Shown: positions 50,906 to 59,697 of the stretch, in pieces
Numbering within the stretch: position 1 is the stretch's first letter
How the letters are laid out: the number at the start of each line of letters is the position of its first letter
Assembly: GCA_902797055.1 (NCBI GenBank)
Contig: CADBRT010000075.1
Coordinates: 1 to 62,456 of the forward strand
Length of the DNA: 62,456 nucleotides
Direction of reading: 5' to 3'
From: an uncultured Spirochaetaceae bacterium
GTDB lineage: Bacteria > Spirochaetota > Spirochaetia > Treponematales > Treponemataceae
Notes under the pieces: generated by a model
Told to the model about the DNA's origin: nothing
The model's input: only the letters and a program-made list of their open reading frames with translations
The model's database searches: none
Program-made: the position numbers and the translations under genes

Positions 50906-52392
50906 TTTAATTTCTCCATTAGTTGTGTTCCGACTTTCCAGTTGTCCCCCGCCCCCATTGTGACAAAGAGATACCCGGAAGGATATGTGTCCCCGCTGGG
51001 CTGCTGCAACAGTTTCTGCCCCAAAGCCGCCGCTTCAAGGAATTCTGCACAGTAGTGGACGTGTTGGTGATGCTGACGGGTTTTCTCGGCAAGGATTTCT
51101 CCTGTCACGGTGGTTGCATCTGCATGTTCACGGGCACTGCCGTAAATCTTATTTATAATAACTTCGTCCGCACAGGAAAAACTGGAAGCAAATTCATCCA
51201 AAAGCGCCGCTGTCCGGGTATATGTATGGCTCATGAAATCTACAATGATTTTGTAGTCCCGGTAAAATGCCCGGTAGCCTTCAAGCGTCGTTTTTATCGC
51301 AGTCGGATGGTGCCCGTAGTCATCAATGAAAATAACGTCCTGTCCAGCCGGAGTCTTTGCGCGTCCGACAATCTCGGAACGCCTTTTTCCTCCCGCAAAT
51401 GAGAGCAGTCCAGATTTTATGAACTCCTTGAAGTCAGCGCAGTTTTTTCTGTCTGTCTTCAAAAGCTCACAGCAGAGGGCAATTGCAGCACATGCATTCC
51501 GTACATTGTGGTCGCCGGGAACGCCTATGGCACACTCGCCGATTGCCGGAACAGAAAAACGGTGCAAGCCCTTTTCCACTGTGCCGAAACTAAGTCTGTA
51601 GTCACCGTCTGCTTTTTCCCCATACGGTACAAGCTGGACATCGCCGCGGCGTTCCTTGACCAGACCGGCGACTTCAACTGCCCCCGCCTCATCGGCACAG
51701 TAAATGAGCTGACCATGCTCCGGAAGCAGACAGCAGTAGTCAACAAAGGCGGAACGTATGTCTTCATACGTCGGATAATAATCCTGATGGTCGCTTTCCA
51801 CTGCGGTGAGTATTATCTTTTGCGGATGGAAAGCAAGGAAATGCCTTTGATACTCACAGGTTTCAGCGACAAAATAATGCTTCACCTCGTGGGTAAAGGT
51901 TGGAGTTGTCATTGTACAGGAGTTGCCGAACGACGTGATAACACTTCCAGCCAGTGCCTGTGCTGGCAGATTTACCGCTTTCAGCAACGTACCGGCAAGA
52001 CCGGTGGTTGTCGTTTTCCCATGAACCCCGCACACTCCGCAGCTGTAGGAGAGCGCGGAGACAGCTCCCAACGCCTCGCTGTACAGCATGACGGGGACAT
52101 TTTTTCTGTCAGCCTCCTGTAAATCAGGATTATTCGAAGGGCTGTACGCACTGGAATATATCACGCATTTTACATCGTCGGTGATGTTTCCTGCACTGAA
52201 CGGCAAAACAGAAATGCCATGCCGCTCGAGGATTTCATCCGTATAAAAGCGTTCCGCAACATCGGAACCAGTGATTTTTGCACCGGCGGCATCGAGAATT
52301 TCGACAAGCGCCGCCATGCCGGTTCCTTTTATACCTACAAAGTGAATATGTGCGTCACGAAGTGTGGCCGGAAGCTCCCGAGTATGGTTCAT
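50902..52392 (-). CDS. murC: UDP-N-acetylmuramate--L-alanine ligase family (MurC or Mpl)
   Basis: A Mur ligase of 496 residues. FVGIKGTGMAALVEILDAAG (residues 18-37) is the UDP-binding loop; ATP-binding CGVHGKTTTT is at 121-130 with Lys126. GDHNVRNACAAI (about 286-297) and the DYGHHPTAIKTTLEG block (about 355-369) are conserved. The latter and the IKGTGM rather than GIGGIGM start agree with MurC or with Mpl, the tripeptide recycling ligase; the length (496) is close to both. MurC is the more likely assignment because it sits in a core cluster and Mpl is not universal. Overlaps yicC and the ABC-F gene by four bases each. Confidence 0.88.
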   Translation of the reverse strand: MNHTRELPATLRDAHIHFVGIKGTGMAALVEILDAAGAKITGSDVAERFYTDEILERHGISVLPFSAGNITDDVKCVIYSSAYSPSNNPDLQEADRKNVPVMLYSEALGAVSALSYSCGVCGVHGKTTTTGLAGTLLKAVNLPAQALAGSVITSFGNSCTMTTPTFTHEVKHYFVAETCEYQRHFLAFHPQKIILTAVESDHQDYYPTYEDIRSAFVDYCCLLPEHGQLIYCADEAGAVEVAGLVKERRGDVQLVPYGEKADGDYRLSFGTVEKGLHRFSVPAIGECAIGVPGDHNVRNACAAIALCCELLKTDRKNCADFKEFIKSGLLSFAGGKRRSEIVGRAKTPAGQDVIFIDDYGHHPTAIKTTLEGYRAFYRDYKIIVDFMSHTYTRTAALLDEFASSFSCADEVIINKIYGSAREHADATTVTGEILAEKTRQHHQHVHYCAEFLEAAALGQKLLQQPSGDTYPSGYLFVTMGAGDNWKVGTQLMEKLK

Positions 52393-54029
52393 ATACGAAT
52401 CTTCTTTTTAGAGCCTGCATAATATTCCTTACGAAGCTCTTTTACCTGTTCATCCTTAAGATAATCATCGAAGTTCATCATTCGATCAATGATTCCCTTC
52501 GGAGTGATTTCGATTATGCGGTTTGCAATCGATGAAATGAATTCATGGTCATGGCTATTGAAAATCACCACTCCCGGGAATTTGACGAGGCCTTCATTCA
52601 AACTTTCAATAGACTCCAAATCAAGGTGGTTCGTCGGATCGTCCATTATCAGAACGTTTGCACCGCTGAGCATCATTTTGGAAAGCATACAGCGGACCTT
52701 TTCTCCTCCAGAGAGAACCTTAACAGGCTTCAGGCTTTCATCGCCGGTAAAGAGCATTCTGCCGAGGAAGCCGCGCACATACGCATCATCCTGTTCTTTT
52801 GAAAACTGCTTGAGCCAGTCTGTTATGTTCAGGTTGTTGTCAAAATACTTGCCGTTGTCACGGGCGAGATACGAGAACGAGGTTGTCTGTCCCCAGGTGA
52901 ATTCACCGGAGAGAGGCTTCTCTTCGCCAGCGATGATATTGAAGAATGCTGTCTTTGAATTCTGCTCCATTCCGACAAAGGCAACTTTTTCACCAGGATG
53001 GATTGTAATCGAGAAATTATCCAAAAGAACAACGCCGTCATTATCCTTTGCGTTGAGTTTTTCCGCCGTAAGAACAAAATTGCCGATCGGTCTGTCCGGT
53101 GTAAAATTAACATAGGGGAACTTTCTGCTGGTAACCGGAATATCTTCAAGCTCCATCTTCTCAAGAACCTTTTTACGGCTGGCAGCCTGTTTACTCTTGG
53201 AAGCATTGCTTGCAAAGCGTGAGATGAATTCCTTGAGGTCTGCCATTTTGTCCTCACGCTTTTTCTTTTCGTCCTTCGCCTGTTTCTGCATAATCTGGCT
53301 CATCTGGAACCAGAAGTCGTAGTTACCGGTGAACTGTGAGATTTTACCGTAATCAATATCACATACGTATGTACAGATTGCATTCAAGAAGTGACGGTCA
53401 TGGCTGACTACTATGACGATGTTCGGGAATTCAATTAAAAAGTCCTCAAGCCAGCTTATGCTTTCGAGGTCAAGACCGTTAGTCGGCTCATCGAGCAACA
53501 GGATATCAGGATTACCGAACAGTGCCTGTGCAAGGAGAACGCGGACTTTCTGGCTTTCATCGAGCTCACTCATCATTTTGTCATGGAATTCTTCATCCAA
53601 TCCCAGTCCCGAAAGCATCTGTTCGATGTTGTTCTCGGCTTCGTAACCGCCGAGTTCCCCAAATTCAGCTTCCATTTCGCTGGCTTTTATGCCGTCTTCT
53701 TCGCTGAAGTCGGGCTTCTCATAGATGGCGTCTTTTTCTTTACCCAGATTGTACAGCTTCGGGAATCCCATCAAAACAGTCTCTTTGACCGAATATTCAT
53801 CAAACGCAAAGTGGTCCTGCGTCAGCTTTGCCATTCTTTCACCTGGGGTGATGGAAATTTCACCGGTATCGTGTTCTTCCTCTCCTGAAAGAACCTTCAG
53901 AAAAGTTGATTTTCCGGCACCGTTGGCGCCGATGATACCATAGCAATTGCCTTTGGTGAATTTTAAATTGACATCTTTAAACAGCGGTTTTTCGCTGAAT
54001 TTTAAACTCAGATCTGTTACTGTAATCAA
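52389..54029 (-). CDS. ABC-F family ATPase (YbiT-like)
   Basis: A 546-residue tandem ABC protein without membrane segments; ABC-F proteins act on the ribosome. NBD1: Walker A GANGAGKST (34-42), signature replaced by SELDESQKVRV (no LSGG), Walker B ILLLDEPTNGLD. The linker carries the usual Lys/Arg-rich helices (about 240-300). NBD2: Walker A is degenerate, GMEQNSKTAFF, the signature LSGGEKVRC is intact, and Walker B reads VLIMDDPTNHLD, with Asp instead of the catalytic Glu. The non-LSGG first half resembles the YbiT group. Start is TTG at 54029 with an AGGAG site. Overlaps the murC start by four bases. Confidence 0.87.
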   Translation of the reverse strand: MITVTDLSLKFSEKPLFKDVNLKFTKGNCYGIIGANGAGKSTFLKVLSGEEEHDTGEISITPGERMAKLTQDHFAFDEYSVKETVLMGFPKLYNLGKEKDAIYEKPDFSEEDGIKASEMEAEFGELGGYEAENNIEQMLSGLGLDEEFHDKMMSELDESQKVRVLLAQALFGNPDILLLDEPTNGLDLESISWLEDFLIEFPNIVIVVSHDRHFLNAICTYVCDIDYGKISQFTGNYDFWFQMSQIMQKQAKDEKKKREDKMADLKEFISRFASNASKSKQAASRKKVLEKMELEDIPVTSRKFPYVNFTPDRPIGNFVLTAEKLNAKDNDGVVLLDNFSITIHPGEKVAFVGMEQNSKTAFFNIIAGEEKPLSGEFTWGQTTSFSYLARDNGKYFDNNLNITDWLKQFSKEQDDAYVRGFLGRMLFTGDESLKPVKVLSGGEKVRCMLSKMMLSGANVLIMDDPTNHLDLESIESLNEGLVKFPGVVIFNSHDHEFISSIANRIIEITPKGIIDRMMNFDDYLKDEQVKELRKEYYAGSKKKIRI

Positions 54030-54052
54030 AACTAGTACTCCTGTTTCTCTTT

Positions 54053-55711
54053 TTAACGCTTTTTCTTACTGAAAAGAGACTTGATTGCGGAAATAATGCC
54101 ACCCTTCTTCTGTGCTGCAGCTTTAGGAGCCATCCCCTTTGCCACCTTTTCCTTTGAAACGGTGCTGTTATTTGAAACGGGTTTCTGACTGCCCTGCCCC
54201 TGATGCCTTCTGTTCGTATTCTTTGCTGACTTTCCTTTGCCGTTGCGGTTGTTTCTTGGACGACTTTCTGTACTTGAGGAACCGGAGAACTTCTCTTTGT
54301 AGAACTTCATGCGCTCGTCAGTAGACATGCTGGAAAGTTTTGATTCATCTTCAGCAGAAAACACTCTTCTGTCCCGCTTATACTCCGACTTTGCCTCATT
54401 GTTGCGGGTTGAATACCGGCCTCTGCCCCTCTCCCCTGACTTGCCGCCCCTGCCGCGTCCGCGTTCACCGTGATGTCCGCGGGAATATTCGGCAGCGCGT
54501 TTTTTACCGAATTCGCTTTTGTCGTGATAGTCTTCGTGATAATTTTCCGTGCGTATGTACGTGTCGGCTGACTTATCCGCAACGAATTCCGTCTCGTCAG
54601 CAACGTGGGAATGAATTTCCTTACCGACATAGCGTTCAATTGCCGGCAGACTGTACACATCCTGTTCAGAACAGAAGGTATATGCTTTGCCGGATTTTCC
54701 TGCGCGTGCAGTACGGCCGATGCGGTGTACATAGTTTTCCGCCTCATTCGGAAGGTCATAGTTGATAACCATCGCCAAATCGTTGACATCGATTCCGCGT
54801 GCCGCAACATCGGTTGCAACGAGGCATTTGATTTTCCCCGCTTTGAAGTCATCCATGATTTTAAGGCGGACTTTCTGAGGCAAATCACCGATTATGAACT
54901 GGCTTTCGTGACCGTTGAGCACGAGCCGTTTGGAAATAACTTCACAACTGCGCTTTGTATTGCAGAAAATAATCAGGCTTTCCGGCTTTTCTTTTTCAAT
55001 GATTCCAAGGAGCAGCTTCATCTTATCGTTGCTTGAAACGTGAATCAACTCCTGATCGATTTCATCAACAGTGATGTTCTCGGCATCAATCGTAATCTCG
55101 GCAGGATTTCTCGTGTACTCCCATGCAAGGTTCTTTACATACGAATTGAGGGTTGCGGAGAAAAGCATCGTCTGGCGTTTTTCAGAAGACGGCAGCACCT
55201 TGAGGAGCGTCCGTAAATCAGGGTAAAAACCCATGTCGAACATTCTGTCAGCTTCGTCAATGACAAGGAACGCAACATCGCTCAAATCCATCTGGTTGCC
55301 TTCATTCAAGTCTATGACGCGTCCCGGGGTACCGATTATCAAATCAACCCCCCGCTTCAAAGCCGCAATCTGCTTGTCGTATCCTACACCGCCGTAGAAA
55401 CTCGCGGTTACGAGACCGGAGTCACCTGCCAGTTTTTCTGCTTCTTCCTGCACCTGAACAGCAAGTTCACGTGTCGGCACCATGACAAGCGCCTTTTTTC
55501 CCTTGATTTCGCTCCGTGAGAGCATTTCCTGAATGATTGATACGAGGTAGGCAGCAGTTTTTCCTGTTCCAGTCTGTGACTGTACGTACAAATCCCGCCC
55601 TTCCAGCGAAGACTGCAAAACCTGTTCCTGAACTTGCGTGCATTCGACATAACCGGCAGAAGCAATGCCGGCAAGCAACTTCTCGTTCAATGAAAATTCT
55701 GTAAATTTCAT
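54053..55711 (-). CDS. DEAD-box RNA helicase with Arg/Gly-rich tail
   Basis: A 552-residue helicase. Motifs in order: Q motif FTEFSLNEKLLAGIASAGYVECTQVQ, I SQTGTGKT (about 45-52), Ia PTREL, Ib TPGR, II DEAD in VIDEADRMFDMGFY (about 150), III SAT, IV IIFCNT, V VATDVAARGIDV, VI HRIGRTARAG (about 345-354). The C-terminal 180 residues are basic and rich in Arg, Gly and Ser (GRGRGGKSGERGRGR), typical of RNA-binding extensions of DeaD/RhlE/CsdA. Which subfamily is not certain; RhlB or RhlE fit best. ATG 55711 with AGGA about 7 nt upstream. Upstream of ABC-F by 23 bp. Confidence 0.9.
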   Translation of the reverse strand: MKFTEFSLNEKLLAGIASAGYVECTQVQEQVLQSSLEGRDLYVQSQTGTGKTAAYLVSIIQEMLSRSEIKGKKALVMVPTRELAVQVQEEAEKLAGDSGLVTASFYGGVGYDKQIAALKRGVDLIIGTPGRVIDLNEGNQMDLSDVAFLVIDEADRMFDMGFYPDLRTLLKVLPSSEKRQTMLFSATLNSYVKNLAWEYTRNPAEITIDAENITVDEIDQELIHVSSNDKMKLLLGIIEKEKPESLIIFCNTKRSCEVISKRLVLNGHESQFIIGDLPQKVRLKIMDDFKAGKIKCLVATDVAARGIDVNDLAMVINYDLPNEAENYVHRIGRTARAGKSGKAYTFCSEQDVYSLPAIERYVGKEIHSHVADETEFVADKSADTYIRTENYHEDYHDKSEFGKKRAAEYSRGHHGERGRGRGGKSGERGRGRYSTRNNEAKSEYKRDRRVFSAEDESKLSSMSTDERMKFYKEKFSGSSSTESRPRNNRNGKGKSAKNTNRRHQGQGSQKPVSNNSTVSKEKVAKGMAPKAAAQKKGGIISAIKSLFSKKKR

Positions 55712-55869
55712 TACAAATCCTGTATTGTATATATAATGTAGCCGCCAATGCGGATTTCAACTCATGACAGTAAGAGCTCCCGAAAAACTACAGTTTTCAA
55801 GAGCGTCCATTGAAACTCTTAAGATTATAAGCAAATGTACCGATAGTGTACTATTTTTTTATAATTATG

Positions 55870-55875
55870 TATAGT
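55870..55875 (+). promoter_or_regulatory. -10 box of the rlmK-like gene, possible leaderless start
   Basis: TATAGT ends 8 nt before ATG 55884. A further TATAAT lies at 55860-55865. The -35 is weak, so this is less certain than the other leaderless cases. Confidence 0.35.
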
Positions 55876-55883
55876 AGACCACT

Positions 55884-57038
55884 ATGGACGATAAAACACG
55901 CTACCAGGCAGAGATTTTCGGGCACCGGCTGTCAAAGAATTATAACCAACTGAAGAAATGGGCAAGAAAGAATGGCATCACCTGCTACAGACTGTACGAC
56001 AGGGATATTCCAGAAGTCCCGCTTGCCGTCGACTTATACCGACTGATGCCGGAGGAGCTCTTTACTAAGTTCCAGGCGGAACGGCTGCTGAATAAGGAAC
56101 GTGACGCCGTCAGCGCAAACGGTCCGAACGCGGCGGAGGTCGTCAAAGCAGGCCTTGAAAAGAGTTATCTGCATATCTATCTCTATCAGCGTCCTTATGA
56201 GAAGGATGAAGCCGAAGAAGAGAAATGGCTCTCTGCAATGGCGGACTGCGCATCCGAGACGCTTCAAATAGAACGGGACCACGTCATCATTAAAACCCGC
56301 AAGAAACTTTCCGGGAATGAAAGCGGCCGCACCGAGCAATACGAAAAAATCAACAGCGGAAAACACATAACGGGAACCATTTTTGAACAGGGACAACTCT
56401 TCAATGTGAACCTGACAGATTATCTGGACACCGGCATTTTCCTCGATCACAGACTGCTCAGGAAGATTGTGCGCGAAAAATCCGCCGGAAAAAGCGTACT
56501 GAACCTCTTCTGCTATACCGGAAGCTTTTCCGTCTATGCAGCAGAAGGAAAAGCCCGCCGCATAGAAAGCGTGGACATGAGCAAAACATACCTCGCTTGG
56601 GCACAGGAAAACCTTTCGCTCAATGACTTCAATCCGCTGGACAGCCACAAATATATCTTTGAACGGCAGGATGTCGTTTCATATCTGAAGCAGAAAAAAG
56701 CAGACGTTGACAGTGGAAAAGAAAAAAAACGCTACGACATTATCATACTTGATCCGCCGACATTCAGCAATTCAAAGCGGACAGAGACAACCCTCGACAT
56801 AAACCGGGACTGGCCGGAACTTGTTTCGGACTGCTTGACCTTGCTCTCCGAAGAAGGAACCCTGTATTTTTCAACAAACAGCAGGAGACTTTCCTTTGAA
56901 GCAGACCTGCTTCCAAAAGACGAAAATGGTTCTTCCCGCTATTCCGCACGTGAAATAACAGCGAAAACCATTTCCCAAGATTACCGCAATCAAAAAATAC
57001 ACCGCGTCTGGGAAATTTGCAAAGCAAAAGCTGAATAA
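55884..57038 (+). CDS. SAM-dependent 23S rRNA methyltransferase, RlmK-like
   Basis: A 384-residue class I methyltransferase similar to the C-terminal half (RlmK) of the E. coli RlmKL fusion, which makes m7G2069 in 23S rRNA. The N-terminal region LKKWARKNGITCYRLYDRDIPEVPLAVDLY (about 24-53) is the RlmK/RlmI-type PUA-like RNA-binding part. The SAM-binding loop LNLFCYTGSFSVYAAEGKA is at about 209-227, and the catalytic-type IIILDPPTFSNSKR at about 290-303. Here RlmK is encoded alone; no RlmL half is adjacent. The gene is followed by a terminator-like hairpin. Confidence 0.85.
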   Translation: MDDKTRYQAEIFGHRLSKNYNQLKKWARKNGITCYRLYDRDIPEVPLAVDLYRLMPEELFTKFQAERLLNKERDAVSANGPNAAEVVKAGLEKSYLHIYLYQRPYEKDEAEEEKWLSAMADCASETLQIERDHVIIKTRKKLSGNESGRTEQYEKINSGKHITGTIFEQGQLFNVNLTDYLDTGIFLDHRLLRKIVREKSAGKSVLNLFCYTGSFSVYAAEGKARRIESVDMSKTYLAWAQENLSLNDFNPLDSHKYIFERQDVVSYLKQKKADVDSGKEKKRYDIIILDPPTFSNSKRTETTLDINRDWPELVSDCLTLLSEEGTLYFSTNSRRLSFEADLLPKDENGSSRYSAREITAKTISQDYRNQKIHRVWEICKAKAE

Positions 57039-57044
57039 ACTAAG

Positions 57045-57084
57045 TTTTAAACATAAAAAAGGACTGTCATATCAGACAGTCCTT
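57045..57084 (-). terminator. Intrinsic terminator of rpmE
   Basis: AAGGACTGTC (57059-57068) pairs perfectly with GACAGTCCTT (57075-57084). On the minus strand it continues into six T, so it ends rpmE; the plus-strand tail is less T-rich but may still help end the rlmK-like gene. Confidence 0.85.
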
Positions 57085-57107
57085 TATAACAAAGATTGTT
57101 AAAAATC

Positions 57108-57323
57108 TTACTTTGACTCAGTTGACTTCATGCCGTAGCGCTTATTGAAGCGGTCAATGCGTCCTGCTGTATCGACAAGCTTCTGCTTACCTGTGTAGAA
57201 TGGGTGGCATGCAGAGCAAATTTCAACGTGGATGTTTTCCACTGTTGAGCGTGTCTCAATAACATTACCGCAAACGCATGTAATCTTTGTCACTTTGTAG
57301 TCTGGGTGGATTCCCTGTTTCAT
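57108..57323 (-). CDS. rpmE: Ribosomal protein bL31
   Basis: A 71-residue large-subunit protein. [27 protein letters not shown] is the standard opening. Cys16, Cys18, Cys37 and Cys40 (CVC and CSAC) are the zinc-binding set of the C+ form. The ATG has GGAG upstream. It lies 148 bp downstream of rho and is transcribed from its own promoter, which overlaps the end of rho, leaving a leader of about 120 nt. A rho-rpmE neighbourhood is common in bacteria. Confidence 0.95.
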   Translation of the reverse strand: MKQGIHPDYKVTKITCVCGNVIETRSTVENIHVEICSACHPFYTGKQKLVDTAGRIDRFNKRYGMKSTESK

Positions 57324-57451
57324 ACCTTTACTCCTGATTCTTGCCCGATATTGAAGAAAACCCGGTCAGCCCTACACTTGCTGTACAAAAACAAAGCGTA
57401 TCATTCCCTCACCGTTAGCAATCAAATCAACATCACAAGATAATTTCAGCT

Positions 57452-57481
57452 ATTATATAGAATTTTCTCTTTACTTGTCAA
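57452..57481 (-). promoter_or_regulatory. Promoter of rpmE, -35 inside the last codons of rho
   Basis: Minus strand: TTGACA (57481-57476), which is part of the codons ATT GAC AAG of rho, an 18-bp spacer that includes the rho stop, and TATAAT (57457-57452). Confidence 0.65.
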
Positions 57482-59444
57482 TAGCCGCACTTCCGGGATT
57501 CATGGAAAGCAGGAACGCAGCATTGTCCTTCGTCTTTCTCATCTTATCCATGACGAATTCAAGAAGCACATCGTCTTCCATATCGTTCAGTGCCTTGCGG
57601 AGCACCCACATCTTCGAGAGTTCAGTCTCAGACAGGAGCAGTTCTTCCTTTCGAGTACCACTTCTCTTGATGTTTATGGCAGGGAACAGACGCTTTTCTG
57701 AAAGCTTGCGGTCAAGGTCAAGTTCGCTGTTTCCAGTGCCTTTGAATTCCTCAAAAATAACCTCATCCATGCGGCTGCCTGTTTCAACAAGGGCTGTGGA
57801 GATGATGGTAAGGGAACCGCCTTCTTCAACATTGCGGGCCGCACCAAAGAAACGCTTTGGCTTGTGCAGTGCGTTTGAATCGACACCGCCCGACAACACC
57901 TTACCGGAAGTTGGCACCGTCTGGTTATAGGCACGCGCAAGACGAGTTATGCTGTCCAAGAAGATAACAACATCTTTTTTGTATTCGACGAGCCTCTTTG
58001 CCTTTTCAAGCACCATCTCTGCAACCTGCACGTGGCGTGTAGCCTGCTCATCGAACGTTGAAGAAATGACTTCCGCATCGATGGAGCGCTCCATCTCAGT
58101 CACTTCCTCCGGGCGCTCATCAATCAAAAGAACGATTATGTACACTTCGGGATTGTTCTGCTTGATAGCGTTTGCAACCTTCTGCATGATGGTCGTCTTT
58201 CCGGCTTTCGGCGGTGCAACAATCAAAAGGCGCTGCCCCTTTCCGATAGGAACAAACAAATCGACAATTCTAGTTGAAAGCTCTGTAGACAACGTTTCCA
58301 GACGGAATTTTTCTTTCGGATACAACGGGGTAAGATTTTCGAACGGTATTCTTGTCTGTGCCAGACTCGGATCTTCGAAGTTCACCGATTCAATGCGCAA
58401 CAACGCAAAGAACCGTTCCCCCTCTTTTGGACTGCGTATTTGACCGTAAATCGTGTCACCCGTTTTTAAATTAAACAACCGTATTTGGCTTGGTGAAATA
58501 TAGATGTCATCAGGTCCCGACAGATACGAGTTCTGAGGACTGCGAAGGAAGCCGTATCCGTCAGGAAGCAACTCAAGCGCACCGCTCGCAAATATAATTC
58601 CGCCGTGCTCGGTGTGGGCTTTCAGGACAGTAAAAATCAAATCTTGCTTTTTCATCGGAGCAAGGTCGTCAGCCGGAATGCCATACTGAACAGCGAGATC
58701 TCTGAGATCCGGCATTCCCATCTTTGTCAAATCATTAATTAGCAGGCGGGGTTTTGACTCATAGTCTTCTGGACTTTCAATTTTCTGCACTTCATCAGCG
58801 ACATCGAATGTCTGCTTCGGTCGATCATAATTGGAACGGTTGTTATACCGTTTATTGTTGCGGCCGTTTCCGTACCCTGAATTATTATATCCGTAATTAC
58901 TATTATTGTATTTACTACGGCCATTTCCGTACCCTGAATTATTGTTGTTCCACTTATGATTTTGATTTCGAGGGGTGAATTCCCGGCGACCGCCGCCCTG
59001 TCGCCCTGCACCATCTCTTTGTTCTCCGGAGCTGTCCCTGTCGGAATCAGAGGACTGATCTTCACCTTCCGAAGTCTGAACGAAACCGGAAGATTCTTCC
59101 TGAACTGCCGGTGTCTCAACAGGCTTCGCCGGTTCCGACTGCATTTCAGCCGAAGGTTCTGCCTGTTCAGTGTGCGACGCAGACTGAATATCGCTGTTTT
59201 CAAATAAAGCCGGCTGCGCAGATTCCTCTGAGACAGGACGGTTCTCTTCTTCTGCCGCTTTTGCAACTTTCTTTACGGTTCTTTTTCTCTTTGGTTTGGA
59301 AGCAGTTTTTTCTGTATTTTCAATTTCATCTGAAGCTTGTCCAGAAGTATCTTCTGTCTGCTCTATCTGCACCGCAGCTTCTGCACTCTCATTTAATTCT
59401 TCTGTTTCTGTAGTTTTAGAACTCCGGCGTTTTACTAATGCCAT
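57471..59444 (-). CDS. rho: Transcription termination factor Rho with long low-complexity N-terminal region
   Basis: ATP-dependent RNA helicase that ends transcription. The core is complete: Rho N domain (about residues 234-275), cold-shock RNA-binding domain ([21 protein letters not shown], about 285-330), Walker [11 protein letters not shown] (about 410-419), Walker [17 protein letters not shown], and the R-finger/Q-loop segment [26 protein letters not shown]. At 657 residues it is far longer than the 419-residue E. coli protein. Residues 1-225 hold acidic/basic low-complexity sequence, then an Asn/Gly/Tyr/Arg-rich stretch with repeats of [12 protein letters not shown] 59444 with GGAG upstream. 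Confidence 0.95.
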   Translation of the reverse strand: MALVKRRSSKTTETEELNESAEAAVQIEQTEDTSGQASDEIENTEKTASKPKRKRTVKKVAKAAEEENRPVSEESAQPALFENSDIQSASHTEQAEPSAEMQSEPAKPVETPAVQEESSGFVQTSEGEDQSSDSDRDSSGEQRDGAGRQGGGRREFTPRNQNHKWNNNNSGYGNGRSKYNNSNYGYNNSGYGNGRNNKRYNNRSNYDRPKQTFDVADEVQKIESPEDYESKPRLLINDLTKMGMPDLRDLAVQYGIPADDLAPMKKQDLIFTVLKAHTEHGGIIFASGALELLPDGYGFLRSPQNSYLSGPDDIYISPSQIRLFNLKTGDTIYGQIRSPKEGERFFALLRIESVNFEDPSLAQTRIPFENLTPLYPKEKFRLETLSTELSTRIVDLFVPIGKGQRLLIVAPPKAGKTTIMQKVANAIKQNNPEVYIIVLLIDERPEEVTEMERSIDAEVISSTFDEQATRHVQVAEMVLEKAKRLVEYKKDVVIFLDSITRLARAYNQTVPTSGKVLSGGVDSNALHKPKRFFGAARNVEEGGSLTIISTALVETGSRMDEVIFEEFKGTGNSELDLDRKLSEKRLFPAINIKRSGTRKEELLLSETELSKMWVLRKALNDMEDDVLLEFVMDKMRKTKDNAAFLLSMNPGSAAIDK

Positions 59445-59619
59445 GTGGGATTCTCCATAGATTGAATTAGGTTAGTATATATTCTTGCCTATCCGTATAA
59501 AACCGATGGTTCAATAAAATATGCAGTTAATTATATGAAATCTAAAAAAATTCTTTTATTAAAGATGTGGATTGGTTTATTCTAAGCACAAATCAAAGTA
59601 TTTGTCAAGATTTTAATTC

Positions 59620-59662
59620 TTAAAAGAAAGCCCGGCGGTGCATGGACTGAACACCACCGGGC
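59620..59662 (-). terminator. Intrinsic terminator of flgE
   Basis: GCCCGGCGGTG (59630-59640) pairs with CACCACCGGGC (59652-59662), one mismatch, followed on the minus strand by TTTCTTTT. It separates flgE from rho. The rest of 59445-59697 is AT-rich; a TTGACA (59608-59603) may be the -35 of a rho promoter, with a poor -10. Confidence 0.85.
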
Positions 59663-59697
59663 AAAACTTATAATAAGGAGGTCATGGAGTACATCAA

